A DNA stretch of 8,722 nt from Pseudomonadota bacterium (lineage in GTDB: Bacteria; Pseudomonadota; Gammaproteobacteria; GCA-001735895): contig JACZQS010000079.1 of assembly GCA_022545625.1 (NCBI GenBank), positions 1 to 8,722 of the forward strand, written 5' to 3'. Below are positions 1 through 5,408 of this stretch, one piece after another; within the stretch, counting starts at the first letter, position 1; every line of letters starts with the position of its first letter. Under the pieces are notes generated by a model. It was not told the DNA's origin. It ran no database searches and saw only the letters and a program-made list of their open reading frames with translations. The translations under genes and the position numbers were made by a program.

Positions 1-684
1 ATAGAAAGGTGGTACGTTTCTATAATCCATAGCGGGTAGATGTACGACCTTTTGAATCTTCTTGGGTGATGGTAAGAGCTTGTCCAAATGACCTCTCCAC
101 CTGGCAGGATTCTCCCCTTCACGGTATTGCCTGACCCTAGCCCAGTCCAGTATTACCTCAATCCTCTGGCGCACCCTGGAAGCTGTTGCTGTCTTTGTAC
201 GCCAAATAGGTTCGAGTACATTCAGAATAAGCCCTAAATCAATATCCTGAACTGATAGCTCTCCAATCGTGGGATATGCGTAGGCTTCAAGAGACTGGTT
301 CCATTGATAATGGTGCTTCTCGTTCTTCCATTCCGCTTTACGGGATTCGATGTAGGCTTCAGCACACTCTTTAAATGTCAGACCCTTTTTCTCCTTTAGC
401 TTTTTATCTACTTCAAGCCTCTGAAAGTGTTCGACAGGATCAATACCCTTCTTTCTAAGCACACGGCATTCATGCGCAACTTCTCGGGCAGCCTCAAGCG
501 ATACTGTGGGGTATGCTCCTAAACCTTTCCTTCGTCCTTTCCCTGCAACCTCATATCGATAGAACCAATCCTTTGCGCCTGAATCGCGAACCTGGAGATA
601 TAAACCCTCACCATCTGGATATGCACCGGGTTTCGTGAATCGTCTTATTTGTAAATCTTTGAGCTGCTTAACTGTCTTAGCCAT
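1..684 (-). CDS. P4-type tyrosine integrase (DUF4102 family), N-terminal 228 residues
   Basis: Partial gene reading off the left edge; 228 codons are visible from the ATG at 684 with no stop. The family integrates and excises genomic islands and P4-like phages by site-specific recombination. Residues 1-85 match the DUF4102 arm-DNA-binding domain: a Lys/Gln-rich start, then PDGEGLYLQV (about 23-32), GAKDWFYRYE (36-45), the GKGRRKGLGAYPTVSLEAAR stretch, and GIDP (about 77-80). Residues about 100-200 look like the helical core-binding domain, starting near LTFKECAEAYIESR. The catalytic domain with its R-H-R-Y residues would lie outside the window, so activity cannot be judged. No Shine-Dalgarno is visible upstream; instead the start is preceded by three GTGTACGG repeats, the nearest only six bases away, which suggests autoregulation. 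The gene points away from the cassette genes. The family assignment is secure; integrity is unknown. Confidence 0.9.
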   Translation of the reverse strand, partial: MAKTVKQLKDLQIRRFTKPGAYPDGEGLYLQVRDSGAKDWFYRYEVAGKGRRKGLGAYPTVSLEAAREVAHECRVLRKKGIDPVEHFQRLEVDKKLKEKKGLTFKECAEAYIESRKAEWKNEKHHYQWNQSLEAYAYPTIGELSVQDIDLGLILNVLEPIWRTKTATASRVRQRIEVILDWARVRQYREGENPARWRGHLDKLLPSPKKIQKVVHLPAMDYRNVPPFY

Positions 685-689
685 AATCG

Positions 690-720
690 GTGTACGGATT
701 GGTGTACGGTTCGTGTACGG
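690..720. repeat. three tandem GTGTACGG repeats upstream of the integrase
   Basis: GTGTACGG occurs at 690-697, 702-709 and 713-720, with periods of 12 and 11 bases, roughly one helical turn. The first and third copies continue as GTGTACGGATT and the second as GTGTACGGTT. The leftmost copy ends six bases from the integrase start codon, so a bound protein would cover the translation start region and probably the promoter. Helically phased direct repeats beside a P4-type integrase gene suit arm-type integrase or excisionase binding, or an autorepression operator. The repeats are seen directly; the role is inferred. Confidence 0.6.
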
Positions 721-730
721 ATTGTATCAT

Positions 731-817
731 ATTGGTTTGGACAGCACTAGACAGAATATGTTCTAATAGCCTTTATTTACATAGGTTTTTCATATTGGGC
801 TAGATTGGTCTGGACGG
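731..817 (+). repeat. imperfect direct repeat pair, candidate integrase-binding or core sites
   Basis: ATTGGTTTGGACAG (731-744) and ATTGGTCTGGACGG (804-817) agree at 12 of 14 positions and lie 73 bases apart in the same orientation. CATATTGG is also repeated at 728-735 and 791-798. Together with the GTGTACGG array this forms a repeat-dense block just upstream of the integrase, as expected of an attP/attL arm region. A duplicate of one of these sequences at the far island end would identify the core, but that end is outside the window. Confidence 0.4.
753..764. promoter_or_regulatory. near-perfect 12-base palindrome upstream of the integrase, possible operator
   Basis: AGAATATGTTCT is a palindrome with one imperfect pair, flanked symmetrically by CTA (747-749) and TAG (767-769). 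It sits about 70 bases upstream of the integrase start, where a small regulator could bind. It does not match the LexA CTG-N10-CAG pattern. Function is inferred from position only. Confidence 0.25.
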
Positions 818-846
818 GGGTAAGGAGGAATGAGCCTCCGCCCTTT
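818..846 (+). terminator. terminator-like GC hairpin followed by TTT
   Basis: GGG (818-820), internal loop, GGAGG (824-828), loop AATGAG (829-834), CCTCC (835-839), one unpaired G, CCC (841-843), then only three T residues. The eight base pairs are strong but the U-tract is short and there is no plus-strand gene upstream to terminate. It may insulate the downstream genes from transcription entering from the left, or be part of the attachment region. Confidence 0.3.
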
Positions 847-847
847 A

Positions 848-887
848 TGGGTTCGAAGCCAATGGCCTGCTGGAGTGCTTGAACCCA
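848..887. repeat. long inverted repeat with 11-bp arms
   Basis: The left arm TGGGTTCGAAGC (848-859) pairs with the right arm GCTTGAACCCA (877-887) over 11 base pairs with a single bulged G at 855. The loop is 17 bases. There is no U-tract on either strand, so it is a poor terminator. Its position beside the repeat block suggests a recombinase or regulator target. The arm contains GGTTCGAAG, reminiscent of a tRNA T-loop, but no tRNA can be built around it. Confidence 0.4.
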
Positions 888-909
888 AGGAATTAGACGG
901 GAGATATCC

Positions 910-984
910 ATGATATTACTCAAAGCCAGGCCTGGTGGGTTGACATGGAATCAACTCTGTATACGTGATAACTTATTGAAATGA
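910..984 (+). CDS. possible 24-residue small ORF with a Shine-Dalgarno
   Basis: An ATG at 910 is preceded by GGGAG six bases upstream and opens a 24-codon frame ending in TGA at 982-984. The product starts MILLKARPGG and ends RDNLLK, with no recognisable motif. The appeal is the well-spaced ribosome site in otherwise non-coding DNA. It might be a leader peptide or a remnant of a disrupted gene, but a frame this short arises easily by chance. Confidence 0.2.
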   Translation: MILLKARPGGLTWNQLCIRDNLLK

Positions 985-1048
985 TTATGAATTTAGGGGA
1001 TTTAAAGTTAAGGAAATGAAAGATAATGCTTTTTTATCAAAAATGGAT

Positions 1049-1083
1049 AGGTCGCAAGTTGCGGCCTAATCGGGCTGTTATGT
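1049..1083 (+). other. possible right half of an attC/attI-like site before the cupin gene
   Basis: GTTATGT at 1077-1083 resembles the integron core consensus GTTRRRY (one departure) and is followed by TGCAA, as commonly seen where a cassette begins. Just left of it is a compact hairpin, GGTCGC (1050-1055), loop AAGTT, GCGGCC (1061-1066), with one G-T wobble. No convincing left-hand partner (RYYYAAC) lies at the right distance; GATAAC at 967-972 is too far to form the usual arms. This could be an eroded attC, an attI remnant, or chance. It would define the left edge of the cupin cassette. Confidence 0.3.
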
Positions 1084-1099
1084 GCAATAAGAGTGAAGA

Positions 1100-1426
1100 A
1101 TGACCATTGATATTGGAAATTTATTTGAATCACTCCCCGAAGATATCAGTAAGGAAGTGTTCTCTGAAATAATTCAGGGAGAAAATATCAGAATAGAGAG
1201 AATTATCTCTAAAGGGCATTCGTCCCCAGAAGCAGGTTGGTATGATCAAGATGACAATGAATGGGTCATCGTGCTAAAAGGCGAAGCAAAACTATCATTC
1301 GAAAACAATGATGATGTACATTTAGTTTCAGGAAGCCACCTTAATATACCGGCTCACACTAAGCATAAAGTGACATGGACAAAACCAAACACGGAAACAA
1401 TATGGCTGGCAGTTCACTACAAATAG
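1100..1426 (+). CDS. small cupin-domain protein, probable cassette cargo
   Basis: 108 residues forming a single cupin beta-barrel domain, probably cytoplasmic: no signal peptide or membrane segment. The first cupin motif is seen around GH (39-40), NEW (53-55) and VLKGEAKL (58-65). The second is the IPAHTKHKVTW segment (83-93). H40, E54, H86 and H89 are the likely metal ligands. Small cupins with a WYDQ-x-x-x-EW signature recur as stand-alone proteins of unknown substrate, so no reaction is assigned. The start is ATG with only a weak purine stretch (AGAGTGAAG) upstream. The gene is strongly AT-rich compared with those right of 2069. It is bounded on the right by an attC-like element and possibly on the left by a core-like GTTATGT, consistent with a mobile cassette lacking its own obvious promoter. 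Confidence 0.8.
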   Translation: MTIDIGNLFESLPEDISKEVFSEIIQGENIRIERIISKGHSSPEAGWYDQDDNEWVIVLKGEAKLSFENNDDVHLVSGSHLNIPAHTKHKVTWTKPNTETIWLAVHYK

Positions 1427-1433
1427 AAAAATC

Positions 1434-1487
1434 ATATAACAAGTTAAGCCAAGCGACGCGTTCGCGCGCATGCTTAAGGCGTAATAA
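1434..1487 (+). other. attC-like site closing the cupin cassette
   Basis: The left core-like box ATATAAC (1434-1440, fits RYYYAAC loosely) is partnered by GTAATAA (1481-1487), matching its reverse complement GTTATAT at five of seven positions. Between them are inner arms TTAAGC (1444-1449) and GCTTAA (1472-1477), and a central GCG-A-CGCG / CGCG-CGC stem (1453-1469) whose unpaired A at 1456 resembles the extrahelical bases required by integron integrases. The 54-base length is at the short end for attC. The layout resembles the short attC sites of aadA-type cassettes. The degenerate right core is the main weakness. Confidence 0.55.
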
Positions 1488-1494
1488 TGCAACC

Positions 1495-1500
1495 AGGAGG
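1495..1500 (+). promoter_or_regulatory. strong Shine-Dalgarno of the RidA-like gene
   Basis: AGGAGG lies 10 bases before the ATG at 1511 and just right of the attC-like core, so the cassette appears to bring its own ribosome-binding site. It supports the chosen start. Confidence 0.7.
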
Positions 1501-1510
1501 GATCTGTTAG

Positions 1511-1933
1511 ATGTCTATAAATAGCTTTAATCCCGATGGAGTGTGGAAACCATTTGGTGCATTTTCAATAGCTGTAGTTCAAGGCAGCGGAAAAATTGTC
1601 CATTTAAAAGGTCAGGTTGCACTCGATGCTGATGGCGATGTTGTAGGCGAAGGCAACATTGAAATTCAGGTAGAAAAGACTCTTGAGAATATTAAGTCTG
1701 TTCTATCGAGTTTTGGCGGTCGCATGGAGGACATATACACGTTGACGCATCACGTAACCAACATCGATGAATTCATGGGCACAGGCCATATACGAACTCG
1801 TTATTTCACCCCACCATATCCAGTTACAACAACCGTTGAGGTCTCCCGACTTTACAACCCTAAGCTCCTGGTTGAAATAACAGGCGCTGCTGAGATTCCA
1901 TTGGACAGATTCAAGGAGCCTGTAAATGACTAA
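1511..1933 (+). CDS. YjgF/YER057c/UK114 (RidA-like) family protein without the catalytic Arg
   Basis: 140 residues with the whole YjgF fold recognisable: KIVHLKGQVALDADGDVVG (28-46), QVEKTLENIKSVLSSFG (53-69), then PPYPVTTTVEVSRL (101-114) and VEITGAAEIP (121-130). Members form trimers with ligand sites between subunits, and RidA itself hydrolyses reactive imines and enamines from PLP enzymes. In E. coli RidA, Arg105 binds the substrate carboxylate. By alignment through the VEVxRL motif, that position is Thr106 here, while Glu120 corresponds to Glu122. It is therefore unlikely to be a standard imine deaminase and fits a divergent Rid subfamily of unknown activity. The start is fixed by AGGAGG ten bases upstream. 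An attC-like site begins 22 bases after the stop, so it is probable cassette cargo. Confidence 0.85.
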   Translation: MSINSFNPDGVWKPFGAFSIAVVQGSGKIVHLKGQVALDADGDVVGEGNIEIQVEKTLENIKSVLSSFGGRMEDIYTLTHHVTNIDEFMGTGHIRTRYFTPPYPVTTTVEVSRLYNPKLLVEITGAAEIPLDRFKEPVND

Positions 1934-1954
1934 GGAAGTACCTATCAGAGTTGC

Positions 1955-2016
1955 GCATAACGATCGCATTCAGTCGGCCCCAGCGAAGTTGCGCCGCTGA
2001 TGCGAGGCGGTATAAA
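1955..2016 (+). other. attC-like site closing the RidA-like cassette
   Basis: The left box GCATAAC (1955-1961) is the exact complement of the common core GTTATGC. Arm CGCATTCAG (1965-1973) pairs with CTGATGCG (1997-2004), leaving one extra T on the left arm. The stem continues after another unpaired T (1974) with CGGC (1975-1978) against GCCG (1993-1996). One-sided extra bases in an otherwise perfect stem are the structural signature of attC. The right core is degenerate: GCGGTATAA around 2008-2015 instead of GCGTTATGC. About 62 bases, well within the attC size range. Confidence 0.6.
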
Positions 2017-2068
2017 TTTAATTTCAGAATTGAGGTCGTATATAAAGAAATGCAAGAGCCAATAGAGG

Positions 2069-3202
2069 CTAACCCACAATAGCCAGCAATACCCCGGCCG
2101 CCACCGCGGAACCAATAACCCCGGCCACATTTGGCCCCATCGCATGCATCAATAAAAAGTTATGCGCGTTGGCATCCAGCCCAACCTTATTCGCTACCCG
2201 TGCTGCCATCGGCACTGCGGAAACACCGGCGGCACCGATCAGGGGATTCACAGCACCGCCGGTAACCCGGTACATGATTTTGCCCATGATTACGCCTGCC
2301 GCGGTACCAATTGAGAAGGCGACCATGCCGAGTAGCAGGATGCCGATGGTTTCGGTGGTGAGAAATTTATCCGCGGCCAGTTTCGAACCCACCGCGAGAC
2401 CGAGAAATATGGTGACAATGTTGATCAATTCATTTTTGGCAGTATTGCTAAGACGGTCCACGACACCGCATTCTTTTAGCAGGTTACCGAAACAGAGCAT
2501 GCCGACCAGCGGTGTTGCGGTTGGCAGAAGCAGGATTGTGAGCAGTAGCAGGGTCAGGGGGAAAAGTATTCTCTCCAGTTTGCCGACATGACGCAACTGG
2601 GTCATTTTGGTTTGACGTTCTTTTTCGGTGGTCAGCAATTTCATGATTGGTGGCTGGATGATAGGTACCAGTGCCATATAGGAATAGGCGGCTACCGCGA
2701 TAGCACCGAGTAGATCGGGTGCCAGTCTTGACGCCACGTAAATCGCGGTCGGACCGTCAGCACCACCGATGATCGCAATCGCGGCAGCGTCTGCCAGGCT
2801 GAATTCCATGCCGGGAATCAGGTTCATTGCGACCGCACCAAACAGCGTGAAAAAGATGCCGAATTGTGCGGCGGCGCCTAAAATTATCAGGCTGGGCCTG
2901 GCGAGTAGTGGTCCGAAGTCAGTCATCGCCCCGACCCCCATGAAGATCAGCAGTGGAAAGACGCCGGATTCGATGCCGGAGTGGTAGAGAATGCCGAGCA
3001 ATCCATCGGGGCCGGCAATATCGGCAACCGGAATATTGGCGAGAACACCGCCAAATCCGATTGGAATCAATAGTAGCGGTTCAAACCCCTTGGCAATCGC
3101 AAGGTAGATTAAAAGAGCGCCGGCAGCGATCATGACTACCTGCCCGGGGGTAAAATTGGCGAGACCGGTTGACGCCCAGAGCTGTAACAGGCCCTGTTCC
3201 AT
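2069..3202 (-). CDS. oadB: oxaloacetate decarboxylase beta subunit (Na+-translocating)
   Basis: 377-residue polytopic inner-membrane protein of the Na+-transporting carboxyacid decarboxylase beta family. It decarboxylates carboxybiotin supplied by the alpha subunit and couples this to Na+ export and proton uptake. Many hydrophobic helices run from about residue 21 to the C-terminus. Key residues described for Klebsiella OadB map with a constant offset of 54: D149 in GGADGP (D203), Y175 in SYMALVP (Y229), N319 and G323 in NPLIG (N373, G377), S328 (S382) and R335 (R389). The protein lacks about 54 N-terminal residues relative to Klebsiella, a length shared by shorter family members rather than a truncation. 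The ATG overlaps the oadA stop by one base (TAATG), indicating translational coupling. It ends with TAG facing the RidA-like gene, with no good terminator visible. Confidence 0.95.
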   Translation of the reverse strand: MEQGLLQLWASTGLANFTPGQVVMIAAGALLIYLAIAKGFEPLLLIPIGFGGVLANIPVADIAGPDGLLGILYHSGIESGVFPLLIFMGVGAMTDFGPLLARPSLIILGAAAQFGIFFTLFGAVAMNLIPGMEFSLADAAAIAIIGGADGPTAIYVASRLAPDLLGAIAVAAYSYMALVPIIQPPIMKLLTTEKERQTKMTQLRHVGKLERILFPLTLLLLTILLLPTATPLVGMLCFGNLLKECGVVDRLSNTAKNELINIVTIFLGLAVGSKLAADKFLTTETIGILLLGMVAFSIGTAAGVIMGKIMYRVTGGAVNPLIGAAGVSAVPMAARVANKVGLDANAHNFLLMHAMGPNVAGVIGSAVAAGVLLAIVG

Positions 3203-4998
3203 TAGCCGATGGTCATCAGAACCTGATCGGCTCGGATTGCGTCACCCCGATTGACCGCGATCGACTGAACCGATCCGCTCACATCAGTGCGAATTTCAGT
3301 TTCCATTTTCATCGCTTCAATCACTATCATCGGGTCACCATCGGCGACCTGCTGACCAACCGACACGAGAATATCGATCACGTTGCCAGCCATCGGGGCT
3401 TTGATACTAGTGCCCGGGCCGGCAGGAGCAGGGGCCGCTGCCACCGGGGCGCTGGCGCCAGCTGCTGGCGCGATATGGCTGATATCGCCGCTACCGGGGG
3501 CCACCAGGACATCGTATTGCGTACCATTGACAATTACCTGGTAGCTTTCTGCAATCGCATCTGAAGCAGTTGCTGTGGTCAAAGGAGCCACGGTAGAGAT
3601 TTCAGCCTGGCTTCCGGGCACCGGTTCAAACGCGTCCGGGTTGTTGCGGTTTTTAAGGTAGTTGACGCCAACCTGCTGGAATAGTGCATAAATCAGCACG
3701 TCATCGATTTCATTTTCACTTAGATCGAAACCCTCATCTTTCGACAGAGCTCTTAATTCTTTTGTCAGGCGAGTCATTTCCGGCTTGATCAAGTCTGCAG
3801 GACGACAGGTAATCGGTTCAGCACCATCGAGCACGCGTTGCTGTAATTCAGCGTTGACCGGGGCCGCTGTCGCACCGTATTCGCCCTTAAGCACCCCGGC
3901 GGTTTCTTTACTGATAGTCTTGTAGCGTTCGCCGCTGAGTACATTGAGTACCGACTGGGTCCCGACTATTTGCGAGGTTGGTGTCACCAGTGGTACGTAA
4001 CCCAGGTCCTTGCGTACCGCGGGGATCTCTTTTAACACCGCGTCGAGCTTGTCACTGGCGTTTTGTTCGCGCAACTGGATTTCCAGGTTGGTGAGCATGC
4101 CGCCGGGGACCTGGGCGATGAGTATGCGTGGGTCAACGCCTTTCAGTGAGCCTTCGAATTCAGCGTACTTTTTGCGCACGTCGCGAAAATAAAGCGATAT
4201 TTCTTCCAGCAGGTCCATGTCCAGACCGGTGGCGCGATCGGTATCTTCCATTATCGAGACAAATGTTTCGGTCGCTGAATGCCCGTATGTCAGGCTCATC
4301 GACGAGATCGAGGTGTCGAGCATGTCGATACCGGCTTCTATCGCTTTCAGGTAGGTCGCGGTAGATAATCCGGTGGTGGCGTGGCAATGCATGGACAGCG
4401 GTAGCTTGCAGTTCTCCTTGATTCTACTAACCAGCTCTTCCGCGACATAGGGTTTTAACAACCCTGCCATATCTTTAATGCAAATCGAGTCGCTTCCCAA
4501 GTCTTCCAGGCGTTTTGCCATGTCGACCCAGAACTCGATATTATGTACTGGACTCAGGGTATAGGACATCGCGCCCTGTGCATGTTTGCCGACCTTGACG
4601 GTCGCCTTGATCGCGGTCTGCAGATTACGCATATCGTTCATCGCGTCAAAGATACGAAATACATCGATGCCATTGACTGCAGCACGCTCGACAAATGCCT
4701 CGATCACGTCGTCGGCATAGTGGCGATATCCAAGGGCATTCTGGCCCCGCAGCAACATTTGCATCGGTGTATTTGGCATGGCCGCCTTAAGTAATCGCAA
4801 GCGCTCCCAGGGATCTTCGCCGAGAAACCGGATGCAGGCATCAAAGGTTGCACCGCCCCAGATTTCGAGCGACCAGTAACCTACCTTGTCGAGTTTTTCG
4901 GCAATCGGCAGCATGTCCTCGGTGCGCATGCGTGTGGCTAAAAGCGACTGCGGGGCGTCACGCAATACCAGGTCAGTGAGTAATAGGGCTCGGGTCAT
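3202..4998 (-). CDS. oadA: oxaloacetate decarboxylase alpha subunit, biotin carboxyltransferase
   Basis: 598 residues, the usual length for OadA. The cytoplasmic subunit moves the C4 carboxyl of oxaloacetate to its own biotin, giving pyruvate. Residues 1-260 are the HMGL-like carboxyltransferase barrel: LRDAPQS (12-18) with metal-ligand candidate D14, K175 in CIKDMAG as the carboxylatable lysine, and H204 and H206 in MHCHATTGLS. These correspond to D17, K178, H207 and H209 of Klebsiella. The conserved PYC/OADA domain spans about 280-460. An Ala/Pro-rich hinge (508-530) leads to the biotinyl domain with EAMKM (561-565), K564 carrying biotin. The ATG has AGGAA seven bases upstream. It lies 20 bases after oadG and overlaps oadB by one base. 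A pyruvate carboxylase B subunit has the same domains, but flanking oadG and oadB make the sodium pump much more likely. Confidence 0.95.
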   Translation of the reverse strand: MTRALLLTDLVLRDAPQSLLATRMRTEDMLPIAEKLDKVGYWSLEIWGGATFDACIRFLGEDPWERLRLLKAAMPNTPMQMLLRGQNALGYRHYADDVIEAFVERAAVNGIDVFRIFDAMNDMRNLQTAIKATVKVGKHAQGAMSYTLSPVHNIEFWVDMAKRLEDLGSDSICIKDMAGLLKPYVAEELVSRIKENCKLPLSMHCHATTGLSTATYLKAIEAGIDMLDTSISSMSLTYGHSATETFVSIMEDTDRATGLDMDLLEEISLYFRDVRKKYAEFEGSLKGVDPRILIAQVPGGMLTNLEIQLREQNASDKLDAVLKEIPAVRKDLGYVPLVTPTSQIVGTQSVLNVLSGERYKTISKETAGVLKGEYGATAAPVNAELQQRVLDGAEPITCRPADLIKPEMTRLTKELRALSKDEGFDLSENEIDDVLIYALFQQVGVNYLKNRNNPDAFEPVPGSQAEISTVAPLTTATASDAIAESYQVIVNGTQYDVLVAPGSGDISHIAPAAGASAPVAAAPAPAGPGTSIKAPMAGNVIDILVSVGQQVADGDPMIVIEAMKMETEIRTDVSGSVQSIAVNRGDAIRADQVLMTIG

Positions 4999-5018
4999 GG
5001 CTTGGTTCCTGTTGGCGC

Positions 5019-5255
5019 TTAGCTGCCGCGGGATTTTCTGAATTTGTGGACAGCTGCCTGGATCACGGCGATGTGCTGATTATCGACCGGGGTTGAGGAA
5101 TTCCGGGTTGGTGCTGCTTCAACAGGCAGTTCTTCGGGAACCAGTTTGGATACCAGCGTAATAATGCCAATTAACAAAATTAAGATGATGAATACGGCGC
5201 CCATTCCCAGGCCGAGAAGATGGAAGCTTTCTTTCAGGAGTTGATCAATGTTCAT
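5019..5255 (-). CDS. oadG: oxaloacetate decarboxylase gamma subunit
   Basis: 78 residues from the ATG at 5255. The gamma chain anchors the alpha subunit to the membrane beta subunit and stabilises the complex, and in characterised enzymes binds Zn2+. A single transmembrane segment (about residues 11-34, GLGMGAVFIILILLIGIITL region) is followed by SKLVPEE, a short Pro/Ala/Thr linker, and a C-terminal helix AVIQAAVHKFRKSRGS typical of the family. An in-frame TTG at 5267 with GAG upstream could add four residues; I prefer the ATG because MNIDQLLKES fits the short pre-membrane region of the family, though neither start has a strong ribosome site. It is the first gene of a tight oadG-oadA-oadB operon, with 20 bases before oadA. 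Confidence 0.85.
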   Translation of the reverse strand: MNIDQLLKESFHLLGLGMGAVFIILILLIGIITLVSKLVPEELPVEAAPTRNSSTPVDNQHIAVIQAAVHKFRKSRGS

Positions 5256-5297
5256 TGTTTTCAGCAAGTTATCTCGGGGGTGCGGTGATTCAGGCGA

Positions 5298-5338
5298 AGT
5301 ATACTATAAATATAATTTTCGATGATAACCATTGATAA
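5298..5338 (-). promoter_or_regulatory. possible oad operon promoter region, AT-rich
   Basis: On the minus strand this holds TTATCA twice (5338-5333 and 5328-5323, ten bases apart), then overlapping -10-like hexamers TATATT (5314-5309), TATAGT (5308-5303) and TATACT (5303-5298). TTATCA-N18-TATATT and TTATCA-N19-TATACT are both possible pairings. It is the only strongly AT-rich island between the ThDP gene and oadG. Which hexamers are used is uncertain. Confidence 0.3.
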
Positions 5339-5373
5339 TTCCGCTTCCCGGGTCTGGATGGAGTAATACATCT

Positions 5374-5400
5374 GGGAGACCTGATTTATTCAAACCTCCC
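5374..5400 (-). terminator. minus-strand RNA hairpin after the ThDP-enzyme gene
   Basis: In minus-strand RNA, GGGAGGUUUGA (5400-5390) pairs with UCAGGUCUCCC (5384-5374) over 11 pairs around a 5-base loop. Three consecutive pairs are G-U and would not form in plus-strand RNA, so the structure favours transcription of this operon strand. It starts nine bases after the stop of the ThDP gene, as a terminator would, but no U-tract follows. It could be a weak or Rho-assisted terminator, an mRNA 3' stabiliser, or a leader element for oadG. Confidence 0.4.
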
Positions 5401-5408
5401 ATAGACAA

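Larger units (their letters stand above)
685..1099. other. 415-base gene-poor region between integrase and cassette genes
   Basis: There is no convincing protein gene here apart from one weak 24-codon frame at 910-984. The left half (690-887) is dense in repeats and hairpins, each annotated separately, and would suit an attachment or integrase-regulatory region. No intact tRNA was found although P4-type integrases often use tRNA 3' ends. A GGTTCGAAG stretch at 850-858 recalls a T-arm, but the flanking stem does not pair properly and no other arms can be placed. The right half (900-1099) holds small palindromes (CCAGGCCTGG at 926-935; GTTGA/TCAAC at 939-955) and becomes very AT-rich before the cupin gene. 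Confidence 0.6.
1078..2016 (+). mobile_element. orphan two-gene integron cassette array (CALIN-like)
   Basis: Two same-strand single-gene units, cupin and RidA-like, each end in a short attC-like element a few bases after the stop codon (R'' begins 8 bases after the cupin stop and 22 bases after the RidA-like stop). Gene-then-attC in one orientation, almost no intergenic space, small cargo proteins and AT-rich composition unlike the genes to the right are the hallmarks of integron cassettes. No intI-type integrase is in the window; the integrase at the left edge is a P4-type enzyme and would not be expected to act on attC. Both right-hand core sites are degenerate, so the cassettes may no longer be mobile. 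Confidence 0.5.

Noticed and set aside
850..890. tRNA or tRNA fragment suggested by GGTTCGAAG and GGGTTCAAG-like strings
   Set aside because: The flanking T-stem does not pair fully on either strand and no anticodon arm, D arm or acceptor stem could be placed.
940..971. Promoter with a perfect -35 TTGACA (940-945) upstream of the cupin gene
   Set aside because: The nearest -10 candidates, TATACG (14-base spacer) and TGATAA (20-base spacer), are both badly spaced, and TTGACA is inside a small hairpin.
966..1083. Full-length attC of about 118 bases from TGATAAC to GTTATGT
   Set aside because: The sequence inside does not form the paired L''/L' arms at the usual distance from the cores, so only the right half is annotated, with low confidence.
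2053..2071. Intrinsic terminator for oadB: AGCC/GGCT hairpin
   Set aside because: Only four base pairs, overlapping the oadB stop, followed by a broken T-rich stretch; too weak to call.
2169..3135. Plus-strand open frames opposite oadB
   Set aside because: They lie antisense to a conserved membrane protein whose codon bias creates stop-free frames; no domains are recognisable.
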